From contig CAVTBM010000008.1 in the NCBI GenBank assembly GCA_963732905.1, forward strand, positions 434,001 through 498,000: DNA of 64,000 nucleotides, given 5' to 3'. Position 1 is the first letter of the stretch, and each line of letters starts with the position of its first letter. Source of the stretch: DASQZK01 sp963732905. GTDB taxonomy: Bacteria > Bacteroidota > Bacteroidia > Bacteroidales > GCA-2748055. The notes below the pieces were generated by a model. It searched no databases. It was given only the letters and a program-made list of their open reading frames with translations, and was not told the DNA's origin. The translations under genes and the position numbers were made by a program. This document shows positions 26,499 to 34,682 of the stretch, in pieces.

Positions 26499-28721
26499 TT
26501 AATTGCTTTTATGAAATTCTTCATACGCCTGTAAAACCGTTAAATGAGAAATTAAATAAGATAGTGAGCTTTCTGCACCCTGGTTGCGATTTACCCCGTA
26601 ATTTTCAAATCCATCGCAGCATCCCTTGGTTTCAAAGTCATACAGACTCATACGCAGGTCATTCTCCCCCAGAAACCACAAAAATGAAGTGTAAAGTTTG
26701 TTCAGGTATTCTTTGTCCCGTGTCACAAGAAACGCTTGATGGTACATTAAAACCATGGCCATGGCATCAATGGGTTGCTGTGCAAATAAGGAACGCTCCC
26801 CTTCTTTTTTGAACCATTTCTCATTCCCGATTATCGATAAATAATTATCCTTGAGGGTGTGTCTTGTAAGAAAATCCATCGATTCCAGGGCCTTTTCCGT
26901 TATATTTTCATCATTGAGTATTTCCGCCGAATGCAACAGGGCTAAGGGCAGAATGCCATTGTCGTAGGCCAGAAGGGATTCAAACCATTTCCAATCGGAG
27001 GATTCATTTTCCTTATAATGGTTAAGTAAGATATTGGCCATATTTCGCAATCTTTCGGTCATTGAATCATCGGATGGATTGCTTTTTAGATAATAACAAA
27101 TCCCAATCATTGTATTGGCAATACTTCTTATCGATTTTAATTTTTCAAAATTAGGTGCTGCATTAAAAAACAGCATGCGCCCGGTTTGGTAATACGCATC
27201 ATTAGGGGCATTGCCCAGCAAATATCCCAGAGCCCATATGGTCCGGCCAAAAGAATCCTCGGAACCTACTTCATCAAGGTAATTTCTACTGAAACTCAAG
27301 AAATTCCTGAAGGTACCATCCGGATTTTGCATATAATGAATATAGCTTAAGTAGATGGGTGACAGTTCAAGCGCCCTCATATTCTTCATTTGCCTGTATG
27401 CCATTAACACCATGAGCAAAGCCCTGGCGTTATCATCAAGGCAGTAACCTTCCTTTAAGTTTGGAATGCCGAATTTTGCATGCTGTATAATGCCTGTATC
27501 ATCCGTCATTCGGTTGATGTGTGTGAGCGAAAACGGAGGCAGGATAAGGAGGTCCAGTTCGGTTTCTTTTTTTACAATTACCCTGCTTTCATCCTTCAAA
27601 ACTTCTGCAGCAAGCAAAGCGTACTTTTCTCCAGTTTTTGGCCAGGTCATCTGGCGGCCATATTCGTAAGCTTTTTTCTTAAGCCTAGTCATCTCCTCCG
27701 GGTTGTGAAAAAGTTTTTCCAAAGTGGCGGTAAGATCTCCTGAATCGTTAAATTTAAATAATCTTCCTCTGCCTTCTGCCAGCAACTCTTCGGCGTGCCA
27801 GTACGGTGTTGAAACAACGGCCGCACCTACTCCGACAGCATAAGAAAGTGTTCCACTGGTAATCTGAGCTTCATTCAAATAGGGGGTAATGTAAATATCA
27901 GTAGCGCACAGATATTTAAACAAATCCTGTTCATTAATGAATTCATTAAGAAACACCACATGGCTTTCAAGCTGTAGATTTTTGACAAGGCGCATCAGGA
28001 AAATACGGTATTCCTCACCGGAATGCCTTAACACATTGGGATGAGTTTTGCCCAGAACAATATAAATGACATCAGGATGTTTTTCAACAATTTTGGGTAA
28101 TGAGTTAATTACGGTTTCAATTCCTTTGTTACGTCCAATAAAGCCGAAAGTAAGCAGTAGTTTCTTGTTCTCAAGCTTAAACTCCCTTTTCGATTCTTGC
28201 TGATCAAAATGAATGTCGGGTACACCATGCTCTATAAAAACAATTTTCTCCTCGGGGACATTGTAAATATTCACCAGAAAATAAATCGCTTTATGGCTCA
28301 TCACCACTACTTTGTATGCCATTTTACATATTTCCTGTAAAATCGCTTTTTCGTTATAAGAGGGATTTTTAAGTATGGTGTGCAGTGTCACAATCAGAGG
28401 AACATCCAGCCGGTGAAGCAAAGGAAGGATATATACGCCGCTTTGACCACCAAAAATACCAAATTCATGTTCAACGATACAAAGATCGGTACCACTCAAA
28501 TTGATAAACTTAACTGCTTGTAAATAGTCTGCCTGGTGTTCCTGCCGAATAGTCAGCTTTACTTCCGGAGGGTAATCATAAGTAAGGTCGTTATCATTCA
28601 AAGCAACAACAAAACCATCAGAGAGGCCTTCCTTACCTTTCATTGCATTGAAAAGATTATTTGTAAAAGTTCCAATGCCACATTCTCTGGGTGGATACGT
28701 GCCAATAAAAGCAATTTTCAT
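26499..28721 (-). CDS. GT4 glycosyltransferase fused to a six-hairpin glycosidase-like domain
   Basis: 740 residues. The N-terminal ~370 are a GT4 (GT-B) enzyme: FIGTYPPRECGIGTFTNNLF at the start, TFGFIGRNKGIETVI (about 191-205), and the donor segment ITPYLNEAQITSGTLSYAVG then STPYWHAEELLAEGRG. The C-terminal half (about 390-740) has helical repeats with TDDTGIIQHAKFGIP, EGYCLDDNARALLMV, SEDSFGRTIWALGYLLG and WKWFESLLAYDNGILPLALL, like six-hairpin glycosidases. Proteins with this two-part layout are often encoded near GH130 genes, as here. The pair may make or trim a mannosylated or glucosylated glycan in the cytoplasm (inference). It converges on the phosphoketolase gene with a 113-bp gap. 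Confidence 0.9.
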   Translation of the reverse strand: MKIAFIGTYPPRECGIGTFTNNLFNAMKGKEGLSDGFVVALNDNDLTYDYPPEVKLTIRQEHQADYLQAVKFINLSGTDLCIVEHEFGIFGGQSGVYILPLLHRLDVPLIVTLHTILKNPSYNEKAILQEICKMAYKVVVMSHKAIYFLVNIYNVPEEKIVFIEHGVPDIHFDQQESKREFKLENKKLLLTFGFIGRNKGIETVINSLPKIVEKHPDVIYIVLGKTHPNVLRHSGEEYRIFLMRLVKNLQLESHVVFLNEFINEQDLFKYLCATDIYITPYLNEAQITSGTLSYAVGVGAAVVSTPYWHAEELLAEGRGRLFKFNDSGDLTATLEKLFHNPEEMTRLKKKAYEYGRQMTWPKTGEKYALLAAEVLKDESRVIVKKETELDLLILPPFSLTHINRMTDDTGIIQHAKFGIPNLKEGYCLDDNARALLMVLMAYRQMKNMRALELSPIYLSYIHYMQNPDGTFRNFLSFSRNYLDEVGSEDSFGRTIWALGYLLGNAPNDAYYQTGRMLFFNAAPNFEKLKSIRSIANTMIGICYYLKSNPSDDSMTERLRNMANILLNHYKENESSDWKWFESLLAYDNGILPLALLHSAEILNDENITEKALESMDFLTRHTLKDNYLSIIGNEKWFKKEGERSLFAQQPIDAMAMVLMYHQAFLVTRDKEYLNKLYTSFLWFLGENDLRMSLYDFETKGCCDGFENYGVNRNQGAESSLSYLISHLTVLQAYEEFHKSN

Positions 28722-29087
28722 TTCTTAATTTTAAATAAATGCTATAACTGAAACTTAAGAGGTAAATCTCCTTACTGGATAATACCAATATTATTTGGTT
28801 GAATGCGTGCCCTGTAATTTGCTCTTTTTGTTTTTTTCTGCCCTTTACTGTTCCAGGTTTTTAATTGGTGTTTTTTGGTTTTTCCATTTCGTAAGTTTAT
28901 ATCTGCCTTGTTCAAAGCAGAATAAAAGCAGTGTACCTCTCATGATAACGTGTTGACTTACTATACATTATTCACGCATTCACAAGAATATATTTCCTAT
29001 ATACATTCTGTTTTGAGGAATTTACAATTAATATGTAATCATATCCTGTTATGAATATATGGTGGTTATATTCTAATGAGCGTTTTC
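28722..29087. other. Intergenic region, weak composite-like sequence only
   Basis: 366 bp between two minus-strand genes. A minus-strand sequence around 28961-28976 (TGCGTGAATAATGTAT) resembles the first box of the composite promoter, but its second box and -7 element are not at the expected distance. Nothing else was recognised; a T-rich run lies near 28820-28885. Confidence 0.4.
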
Positions 29088-30575
29088 TTAGGCTTGCCTA
29101 AGACCGTATATCGTTCTAAAATGATAGCCATAAACGGCAAATGTTACAGCATCCGCAAACAACCCGGGTCTTTTAAACAAGGTCCAGGCCAGTAATTTCC
29201 AATATTCGGCTCTTCCTTTATTAACAATGCCAATAATGTATACCGATTTAAGAAAAGCCCCGATAAGTGAAAAGTTAATTCTTTTTTCCTTTTTGTATAG
29301 ACGCTTATAATTTAAAAACATCTGCCGTACTCTTTTATAATAGGGTTTGGTTGCATAAATATTATGGATTATTTTTTGATACCCGCCCATCAATTCGTCA
29401 TAGTCCATTTTTGGAATAAAATTCATCGATGAATCGGTATTGTTGCCGGTAGCTTCAATGGTTAATCTGTTTTCAGCCTCCATGCGCTGATACAAAAGAG
29501 TATTTTTTGGGGCGTTCAGCAGGCCCACCATGGCCGAAACAATCCCACTTTTTTGTATAAAATCAATTTGCCGTTGAAAAATACCGGGTGTATCACTGTC
29601 AAAACCCACAATGAATCCGGCTGAAACCTGAATCCCTGTATTTTGTATTTTTTTAATACACTGCAGCATATCCCTGTTTTTGTTCTGCAGTTTATTGCAA
29701 CTATTAAGAGATATTTCATCCGGAGTTTCTATCCCGATGAATGTGGATGTAAAGCCCGTTTCAACCATTAACGACATTAATTCTTTATCATCAGCAAGGT
29801 TAATAGAACTCTGAATATTAAAAACAAAGGGATAATTTTTACTTTGCATCCATTTTTTCATTACTGGTAGTAAGCCTGTTTTTATTTCCTTTTTCTTACC
29901 TATGAAATTATCATCGACAATTGAAACTGGACCACGCCAGTTAAGCTGATATAATGCCTCCAGTTCATTAATGATCTGGCTGCTGTTTTTCATCCGGACT
30001 TTATGGCCCAAAAGTGATGTTATTTCACAAAAGTCGCATGTAAACGGACATCCACGGGAAACCTGTATGTTCATAAAGACATATTTCTTCATTTGCAACA
30101 AGTGATAATCAGGGACAGGTGAGAGAGAGAGATCTGCGTATTTATCAGTTTTGTAAACTTTTTCAGGCTGTCCTTTTAATAGATCTTCGAGAAAAAGTGG
30201 TAATGTAATCTCAGCTTCATTTAAAACAAAATGGTCAATCTGAGGGTATTTTTTATATTCCTGTGTAAAAAGCGGACCGCCGGCAACTATTTTTGTTCCA
30301 AGTTTTTTGCATTCAGAAAGGATCATATTGACGGATTCTTTTTGAATGTACATAGCACTGATAAAAACATAATCTGCCCAAAGGATATCCTTTGTATCAA
30401 GTTCTGATACGTTCAGGTCTACAAGTCTCTTCTGCCAGTTATGGGGGAGTAAAGCCGATACTGTGATTAAACCGAGCGGAGGCACTGCAGCTTTTTTGGA
30501 TATGAATTTCAGGGCATGTTTAAAACCCCAAAATGAATCAGGGTATTTCGGGTAAATAAATAATATTTTCATCAT
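29088..30575 (-). CDS. B12-binding-domain radical SAM enzyme
   Basis: 495 residues. The N-terminal ~150 form a cobalamin-binding Rossmann domain (PPLGLITVSALLP, DYVFISAMYIQ, KIVAGGP). The radical SAM core carries RGCPFTCDFCEI with Cys176, Cys180 and Cys183 binding the 4Fe-4S cluster, followed by VDDNFIGKK and GIETPDE. The C-terminal ~170 residues are a basic helical domain like the DUF4070-type tails. Relatives include hopanoid and other lipid methylases and many unassigned enzymes; a methyl transfer to an unactivated carbon is the likeliest chemistry. A copy of the composite promoter lies on the minus strand at 30734-30799, about 160 nt upstream. Confidence 0.9.
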   Translation of the reverse strand: MMKILFIYPKYPDSFWGFKHALKFISKKAAVPPLGLITVSALLPHNWQKRLVDLNVSELDTKDILWADYVFISAMYIQKESVNMILSECKKLGTKIVAGGPLFTQEYKKYPQIDHFVLNEAEITLPLFLEDLLKGQPEKVYKTDKYADLSLSPVPDYHLLQMKKYVFMNIQVSRGCPFTCDFCEITSLLGHKVRMKNSSQIINELEALYQLNWRGPVSIVDDNFIGKKKEIKTGLLPVMKKWMQSKNYPFVFNIQSSINLADDKELMSLMVETGFTSTFIGIETPDEISLNSCNKLQNKNRDMLQCIKKIQNTGIQVSAGFIVGFDSDTPGIFQRQIDFIQKSGIVSAMVGLLNAPKNTLLYQRMEAENRLTIEATGNNTDSSMNFIPKMDYDELMGGYQKIIHNIYATKPYYKRVRQMFLNYKRLYKKEKRINFSLIGAFLKSVYIIGIVNKGRAEYWKLLAWTLFKRPGLFADAVTFAVYGYHFRTIYGLRQA

Positions 30576-31086
30576 TGCAATCCAATTTTATACAGACTCT
30601 TGATGCACCAAATAAAAAATGCATAAAAAATATTTGATAAGTGTTGTTGAAAGGTTCTGACTAAGATCCTATACCTGCTTTCTTGCCCGGATAAAAAATC
30701 TCCATGCGTTTAAATCGAAAAATAATTTAAATGTAAAGTTCGTGATCACTGATGAAATGATCTTACAAAATTTTTTAAAATACTTACATCTTTCACACAT
30801 TTTAATGTGTACCATGTCCTTTATTTTTCAGCATTTTAAGGTGGAGGGCGTACGTTCTGTATTTTTTAATATTGATTTGACAGCGGAAAACGGGGAAAAT
30901 GAACAACCAGTGTATAAAAATTCTTATCAGGAATATTCATTAAAAGCTACCCCCCGCCTCCCACTTCAAATGCCTGTAATTTTGCGGGCGTATTCTTCCC
31001 CTCAAAAAAATTCCCGGGAAAAGGAATCCGGATATATTAATCCGGTAATGCAATATCAGGAACAACATATAAGAATGCACGCAAAC
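30576..31086. other. Divergent intergenic region holding a minus-strand promoter
   Basis: 511 bp. It contains composite promoter copy 8 on the minus strand (30734-30799). A plus-strand frame beginning at 30742 is open but overlaps the antisense of the lipoprotein gene and has no family features. Nothing else is supported. Confidence 0.5.
30734..30799 (-). promoter_or_regulatory. Composite regulon promoter, copy 8 (radical SAM gene)
   Basis: Read on the minus strand from 30799: TGTGTGAAAGATGTAA, TTTTGTAA beginning at 30770 (+29) and GAACTTTA beginning at 30741 (+58). All three boxes keep the exact spacing. It points toward the radical SAM gene, with a leader of about 150 nt. Confidence 0.75.
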
Positions 31087-31578
31087 TCAATGCCTTCCAT
31101 GACCTCCATGTCCTTCTCCTCCTTCATGACCTTCCCCATGACCATGGCCTTCAAAAACAACTCCGGGGCCCCAGTTAAAATTCCAGTAATTATATGGCCA
31201 ACCAAAAGCCGGACCTCCGTAATAATAACCATCCCAACCGGGCCACCAGTAATTCTGATCTTCCAGTTGCTGGTTATTTCTCACCGCATTAATATGGGTT
31301 TGCTCCATGTAATCAATCACCTGGGAGGAAACACCCTCTTTTTGTAAATCGGCGAGCTGGGAGGCACTCAGACGGTACACCGTATGCGATTCTTCCATTT
31401 TTTTGATTATCTTCTCGGCCGGAACACTGTCTTTGCTCATTTGTATAATATCAGGGACGGTAACGGGTGGGGTTTTATATACATAGTAGGTTGTCATACA
31501 ACTTTGTAATGCAGCTAATCCTGCCCCAATGAGTGTCAAATATAAAAGACGCCTCAACATTTTTATTTTTTTCATCAT
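31087..31578 (-). CDS. Lipoprotein with Gly/His-rich C-terminus
   Basis: 163 residues. The signal peptide ends in a lipobox at Cys27 (LAALQSC). The middle (about 40-90) has PPVTVPDIIQMSKDSVPAEKIIKKMEES and LSASQLADLQKEGVSSQVIDYM, a helical repeat of the kind found in many Bacteroidota lipoproteins. The C-terminal 60 residues are rich in Trp, Tyr, Gly and His (WWPGWDGYYYGG, GHGHGEGHEGGEGHGGHGRH), probably surface-exposed or metal-binding. Function unknown. Confidence 0.85.
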   Translation of the reverse strand: MMKKIKMLRRLLYLTLIGAGLAALQSCMTTYYVYKTPPVTVPDIIQMSKDSVPAEKIIKKMEESHTVYRLSASQLADLQKEGVSSQVIDYMEQTHINAVRNNQQLEDQNYWWPGWDGYYYGGPAFGWPYNYWNFNWGPGVVFEGHGHGEGHEGGEGHGGHGRH

Positions 31579-32012
31579 CTGTCCTCCATTTTAAATCAGA
31601 ATTTGTAATTGATATCGAAACATCAGGATCTTTCATTAAGTTTGCTGATTTTGAGATCGTTTTACCCAATAAATGTTAAAATCGCTGTCATCTGGTAAAT
31701 GATCATTCCTTAGGTTAATTCTGAAGACAGATGTGATGTGCGAAGCCCGCAATTCCAGATCAGTTAAGGGATTCTTCTTTCTTCACAGTATATCATATAT
31801 AGAGAGATACGCCGCCCTGAAGACAGGAGATCGAACCGGAAATCTGCTGCTTTTCTGCTTGTGGGAAGTAAGCATCGGTTTGAAGTTCGGAAGCCAAAAC
31901 AATCTCAGAAAATAATTGTATTATAAATGAATTTAAGAAACCGTTGAAAGAGGTTTGCAATAAAAATTGTTGTTATACTCTTGTTTTTAGAAAACCTGCA
32001 AAAGATTATAAA
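31579..32012. other. Divergent intergenic region
   Basis: 434 bp between the lipoprotein gene (minus) and Dps (plus). A short open frame at 31733-31915 resembles nothing. No composite promoter copy was found. Dps is usually under oxidative stress control, but no operator is recognisable here. Confidence 0.45.
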
Positions 32013-32483
32013 ATGAAAACAAACATTGGATTAACAGAAAAGAACAGCCAGGCCGTGGCTGATGAATTATCAAAAATTCTGGCAGATGAGTATGTTCTCT
32101 ACACCAAAACAAGGAATGCTCACTGGAATGTGGAAGGAATTGACTTTTATGAAAAGCATAAATTCTTTGAGAGTCAGTATGGGCAATTGGACGAAGTTAT
32201 TGACAATGTTGCCGAACGTATCCGTTCCATAGGGCATTTTCCGTCTGCATCTCTGAAATTATTTCTTGAGTTGACCCAGCTCACTGAAATGAGTCGTGAA
32301 AAAAATGACAGTCGCGGATTTATGAAAGAATTACTGGAAGACCATGAGAGCATTATTATTAAGCTTAGAGAAGACATCCATCGTTTTGCCAATGAATACC
32401 AGGATATGGGTACCAGCGATTTTGTAACCGGACTAATGGAAGAGCATGAAAAAATGGCTTGGTTCTTACGCTCTCATTTATAG
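32013..32483 (+). CDS. dps: Dps-like ferritin (DNA-binding protein from starved cells)
   Basis: 156 residues from ATG 32013. The open frame extends to 31944, but the extra 23 residues are unlike the family, so this start fits the usual length. The ferroxidase signature is intact: NAHWNVEGIDFYEKHKFFESQYGQLDEVIDNVAERI (about 30-65), with the paired His and Asp/Glu ligands. Dps forms a 12-mer shell that oxidises and stores iron using hydrogen peroxide and protects DNA in stationary phase and oxidative stress. It lies in the stress region. Confidence 0.95.
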   Translation: MKTNIGLTEKNSQAVADELSKILADEYVLYTKTRNAHWNVEGIDFYEKHKFFESQYGQLDEVIDNVAERIRSIGHFPSASLKLFLELTQLTEMSREKNDSRGFMKELLEDHESIIIKLREDIHRFANEYQDMGTSDFVTGLMEEHEKMAWFLRSHL

Positions 32484-32780
32484 ATAATTACCCCTGTTGA
32501 ATGTGATATCGTGATTGCCAGCAGAGGGGAAGTGAAAAAGGTTCACTAAAAGGCTTTCTATTGCGGTACATACCAGGTTACCTTAAAAACCCTTTACCCT
32601 TTCATTAAAATGGGGTTTACAGGGCACTTTTACCGTTTTAAAGATACCGAACGGTCATCTCGCAACAGGACTTGCCTTGTCATTAGTCTGAATCTGGATG
32701 AACAGGCTGCCTTCAATCATTTTGACAGCCAATGCACCAGGTGAAGAAAATATTTGAAAAACCATAAATAGAGAATCGTG
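32484..32780. other. Intergenic region, no gene seen
   Basis: 297 bp. A frame from ATG 32610 of about 44 codons is open but shows no family resemblance. No signals recognised. Confidence 0.4.
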
Positions 32781-33047
32781 ATGCAAACAATTTGTGAACA
32801 CATCAGGCAAATAAAAACCATACCCAACCCCGTTACTCCTGAGGGTTGTGAAGAATGTTTAAAATCCGGTGATGAATGGGTTCATTTAAGATTATGTCTT
32901 ATTTGCGGACATGTTGGCTGTTGTGATAATTCAAAAAATAAACATGCAACGAAACATTTCCATGCAACAAATCATGCTGTCATAAAATCGTTTGAGCCAG
33001 GGGAAGACTGGATGTGGTGCTATATAGATAAAATATTTATTGAATGA
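32781..33047 (+). CDS. UBP-type zinc-finger protein
   Basis: 88 residues, ATG 32781 (a GTG at 32778 is next to it and less likely). The whole protein is one zf-UBP domain: CEHIRQ, CEECLKSGDEWVHLRLCLICGHVGCCDNSKNKHATKHFHATNHAVIKSFEPGEDWMWCYID, carrying the Cys and His residues that hold zinc. In eukaryotes this finger binds the C-terminus of ubiquitin. Bacteria have no ubiquitin, so the bacterial version binds some other ligand, unknown. Confidence 0.92.
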   Translation: MQTICEHIRQIKTIPNPVTPEGCEECLKSGDEWVHLRLCLICGHVGCCDNSKNKHATKHFHATNHAVIKSFEPGEDWMWCYIDKIFIE

Positions 33048-33653
33048 GGGAAGCCAGGGGAAATCAAGTAAGACCCTGATTGCCCTCCAGGAATGCGGAT
33101 AGATCCTTACAACTTTCTTAGGAAAAATTTGGATTCCGGGATCGCAGCCTGAGTGCGTTCTAACAAACATACTTCCCTTTCGATTATCCGGAATATAATA
33201 TGTCTGACAAACAATAGATTAATGTTGATCGTAGAGACATTATGAAACACCATTTATATATTTTCTGAAAGGAAAGGCGTTAAAAACGAATTGTGTATGT
33301 ACATTCCCATTTAACTGGGTGACCGGAAGATGACGGAAAGGAGAATTGTTTATTAAAGAAGACCTGAGTGTACCTGTAATTCTCTTAAAAATAAGTTACA
33401 ACTGTCAGTGAGTGCTGAGTAATTCCAAAGTCTGCTCTTGATTATTCTCTTTAATCCAGTACCTTTGAAACTTCCATATCACGAGGATAGATTCAGATTG
33501 AGGTGGCACTACAGGATCTGAACAAAGCGAAGCAATCTCACGACCAAAAGGTGTAATATTATGCTTGGTTCAGGAAGCCTTGTACATGGAAATCCCACTA
33601 TGCCAATGACATAAATAAAGTATTTTCTAACGATTTATGAATAATCCGGATTA
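33048..33653. other. Intergenic region with a candidate promoter
   Basis: 606 bp without a recognised gene. A candidate Bacteroidota promoter has TACCTTTG at 33460-33467 with CTTG at 33437-33440 about 20 bp before it, pointing toward the MBL-fold gene at 33654 with a long leader. The stretch marks the change from the AT-rich left part to the GC-richer middle part. Confidence 0.45.
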
Positions 33654-34451
33654 ATGGAATTTAATTTTTGCAGCCTCAGCAGCGGTAGCAGCGGTAACTG
33701 TTATTACCTGGGTAATGGATTTCATGGCATTCTCATCGATGCTGGTATTTCGGCCACTGCCATCCGTAAGTTCCTGCAGAAGATGGGGATATCCATTCAG
33801 TCGATTATGGGTGTACTGGTGACTCACAACCATTCCGATCATATCCGGGGACTTGAAGTGCTAACGCGGAGAAATCATCTCCCTGTGTTCACCACCCGGA
33901 AAATATGGAACAGCATTCTGTCTCGGCACAAGGACATCTCCTTTGACTGTATCCACGAAATCCGGTTGCAGGAACCCTTTCATCTGTCCGGTTTTGATAT
34001 CGAAGTATTTCCTGTCCATCATGATGCCCCTGAGACCATCGGTCTACATTTCCGCGCCGGGGACAAAAAAATTACCGTAGCCACCGACCTCGGACATATC
34101 TGCGAGACGGCTGAACCATACCTAAGGGCTGCCAATTTACTAGTCATTGAGTCCAATTATGATGAACAAATGCTTGTGAACGGAAGTTACCCCAATTATT
34201 TAAAAACAAGAATACAATCCGGTAACGGGCACCTGGGAAATCACCAGACCTCAGCTTTCCTTGCTGATATGATAAACGATGAACTCAGCCACATCTGCCT
34301 GGCCCACCTGAGCAAAAACAACAACACACCCGAGAAAGCTCTCGAGGCCCTGAAACAGGTATTATCAGACAAAGGCATTCAACTGAACGGTCATCCTAAA
34401 GTCTCCATACTGAAACGGAATGAACCCTCGGAGATGATTAGACTGGTGTGA
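33654..34451 (+). CDS. MBL-fold metallohydrolase (YycJ/WalJ-like)
   Basis: 265 residues. The metal-binding motif THNHSDHIRGL (about 58-68) has the HxHxDH pattern, and HHDAPETIGLHF (about 122-133) and ATDLGH (about 142-147) follow, as in the YycJ/WalJ branch. The start SLSSGSSGNCYYLG is typical for that branch. Members are 5'-3' exonuclease-like or linked to DNA mismatch and cell-wall processes in Firmicutes; in Bacteroidota the role is not firm. The start is ATG 33654 without a Shine-Dalgarno sequence. Confidence 0.9.
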   Translation: MEFNFCSLSSGSSGNCYYLGNGFHGILIDAGISATAIRKFLQKMGISIQSIMGVLVTHNHSDHIRGLEVLTRRNHLPVFTTRKIWNSILSRHKDISFDCIHEIRLQEPFHLSGFDIEVFPVHHDAPETIGLHFRAGDKKITVATDLGHICETAEPYLRAANLLVIESNYDEQMLVNGSYPNYLKTRIQSGNGHLGNHQTSAFLADMINDELSHICLAHLSKNNNTPEKALEALKQVLSDKGIQLNGHPKVSILKRNEPSEMIRLV

Positions 34452-34682
34452 GGAAACAAACCGGAACCAACAGTCCTTTATAAATCATTTCATATTTAAG
34501 CAATGAATAGTCATAGCCGCGGATTCTGTATATCCGGCGGAACAGTTTTAGAGCCCCTCCCCTTTCGTTTACCGATTTAATCCTGCCACCCACCGGTGAC
34601 AGCTTACCATTCACCGAATTCCTGTTTCAGACTTCAGGGAGCTGCGATAATTTTGACCCGAAAATTATAACGGTTGAATGAA

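Noticed and set aside
28961..28976. Minus-strand TGCGTGAATAATGTAT as a composite promoter for the GT4 fusion gene
   Set aside because: The first box matches at 12-13 of 16, but the second and third boxes are missing at the fixed spacing.
30742..31347. Plus-strand frame of 201 codons
   Set aside because: Its second half is antisense to the clear lipoprotein gene, and the first half shows no family pattern.
33262..33327. TTGTGTA at 33291 as part of another composite promoter
   Set aside because: The upstream box matches only 7 of 16 and no -7 element follows at the right distance.
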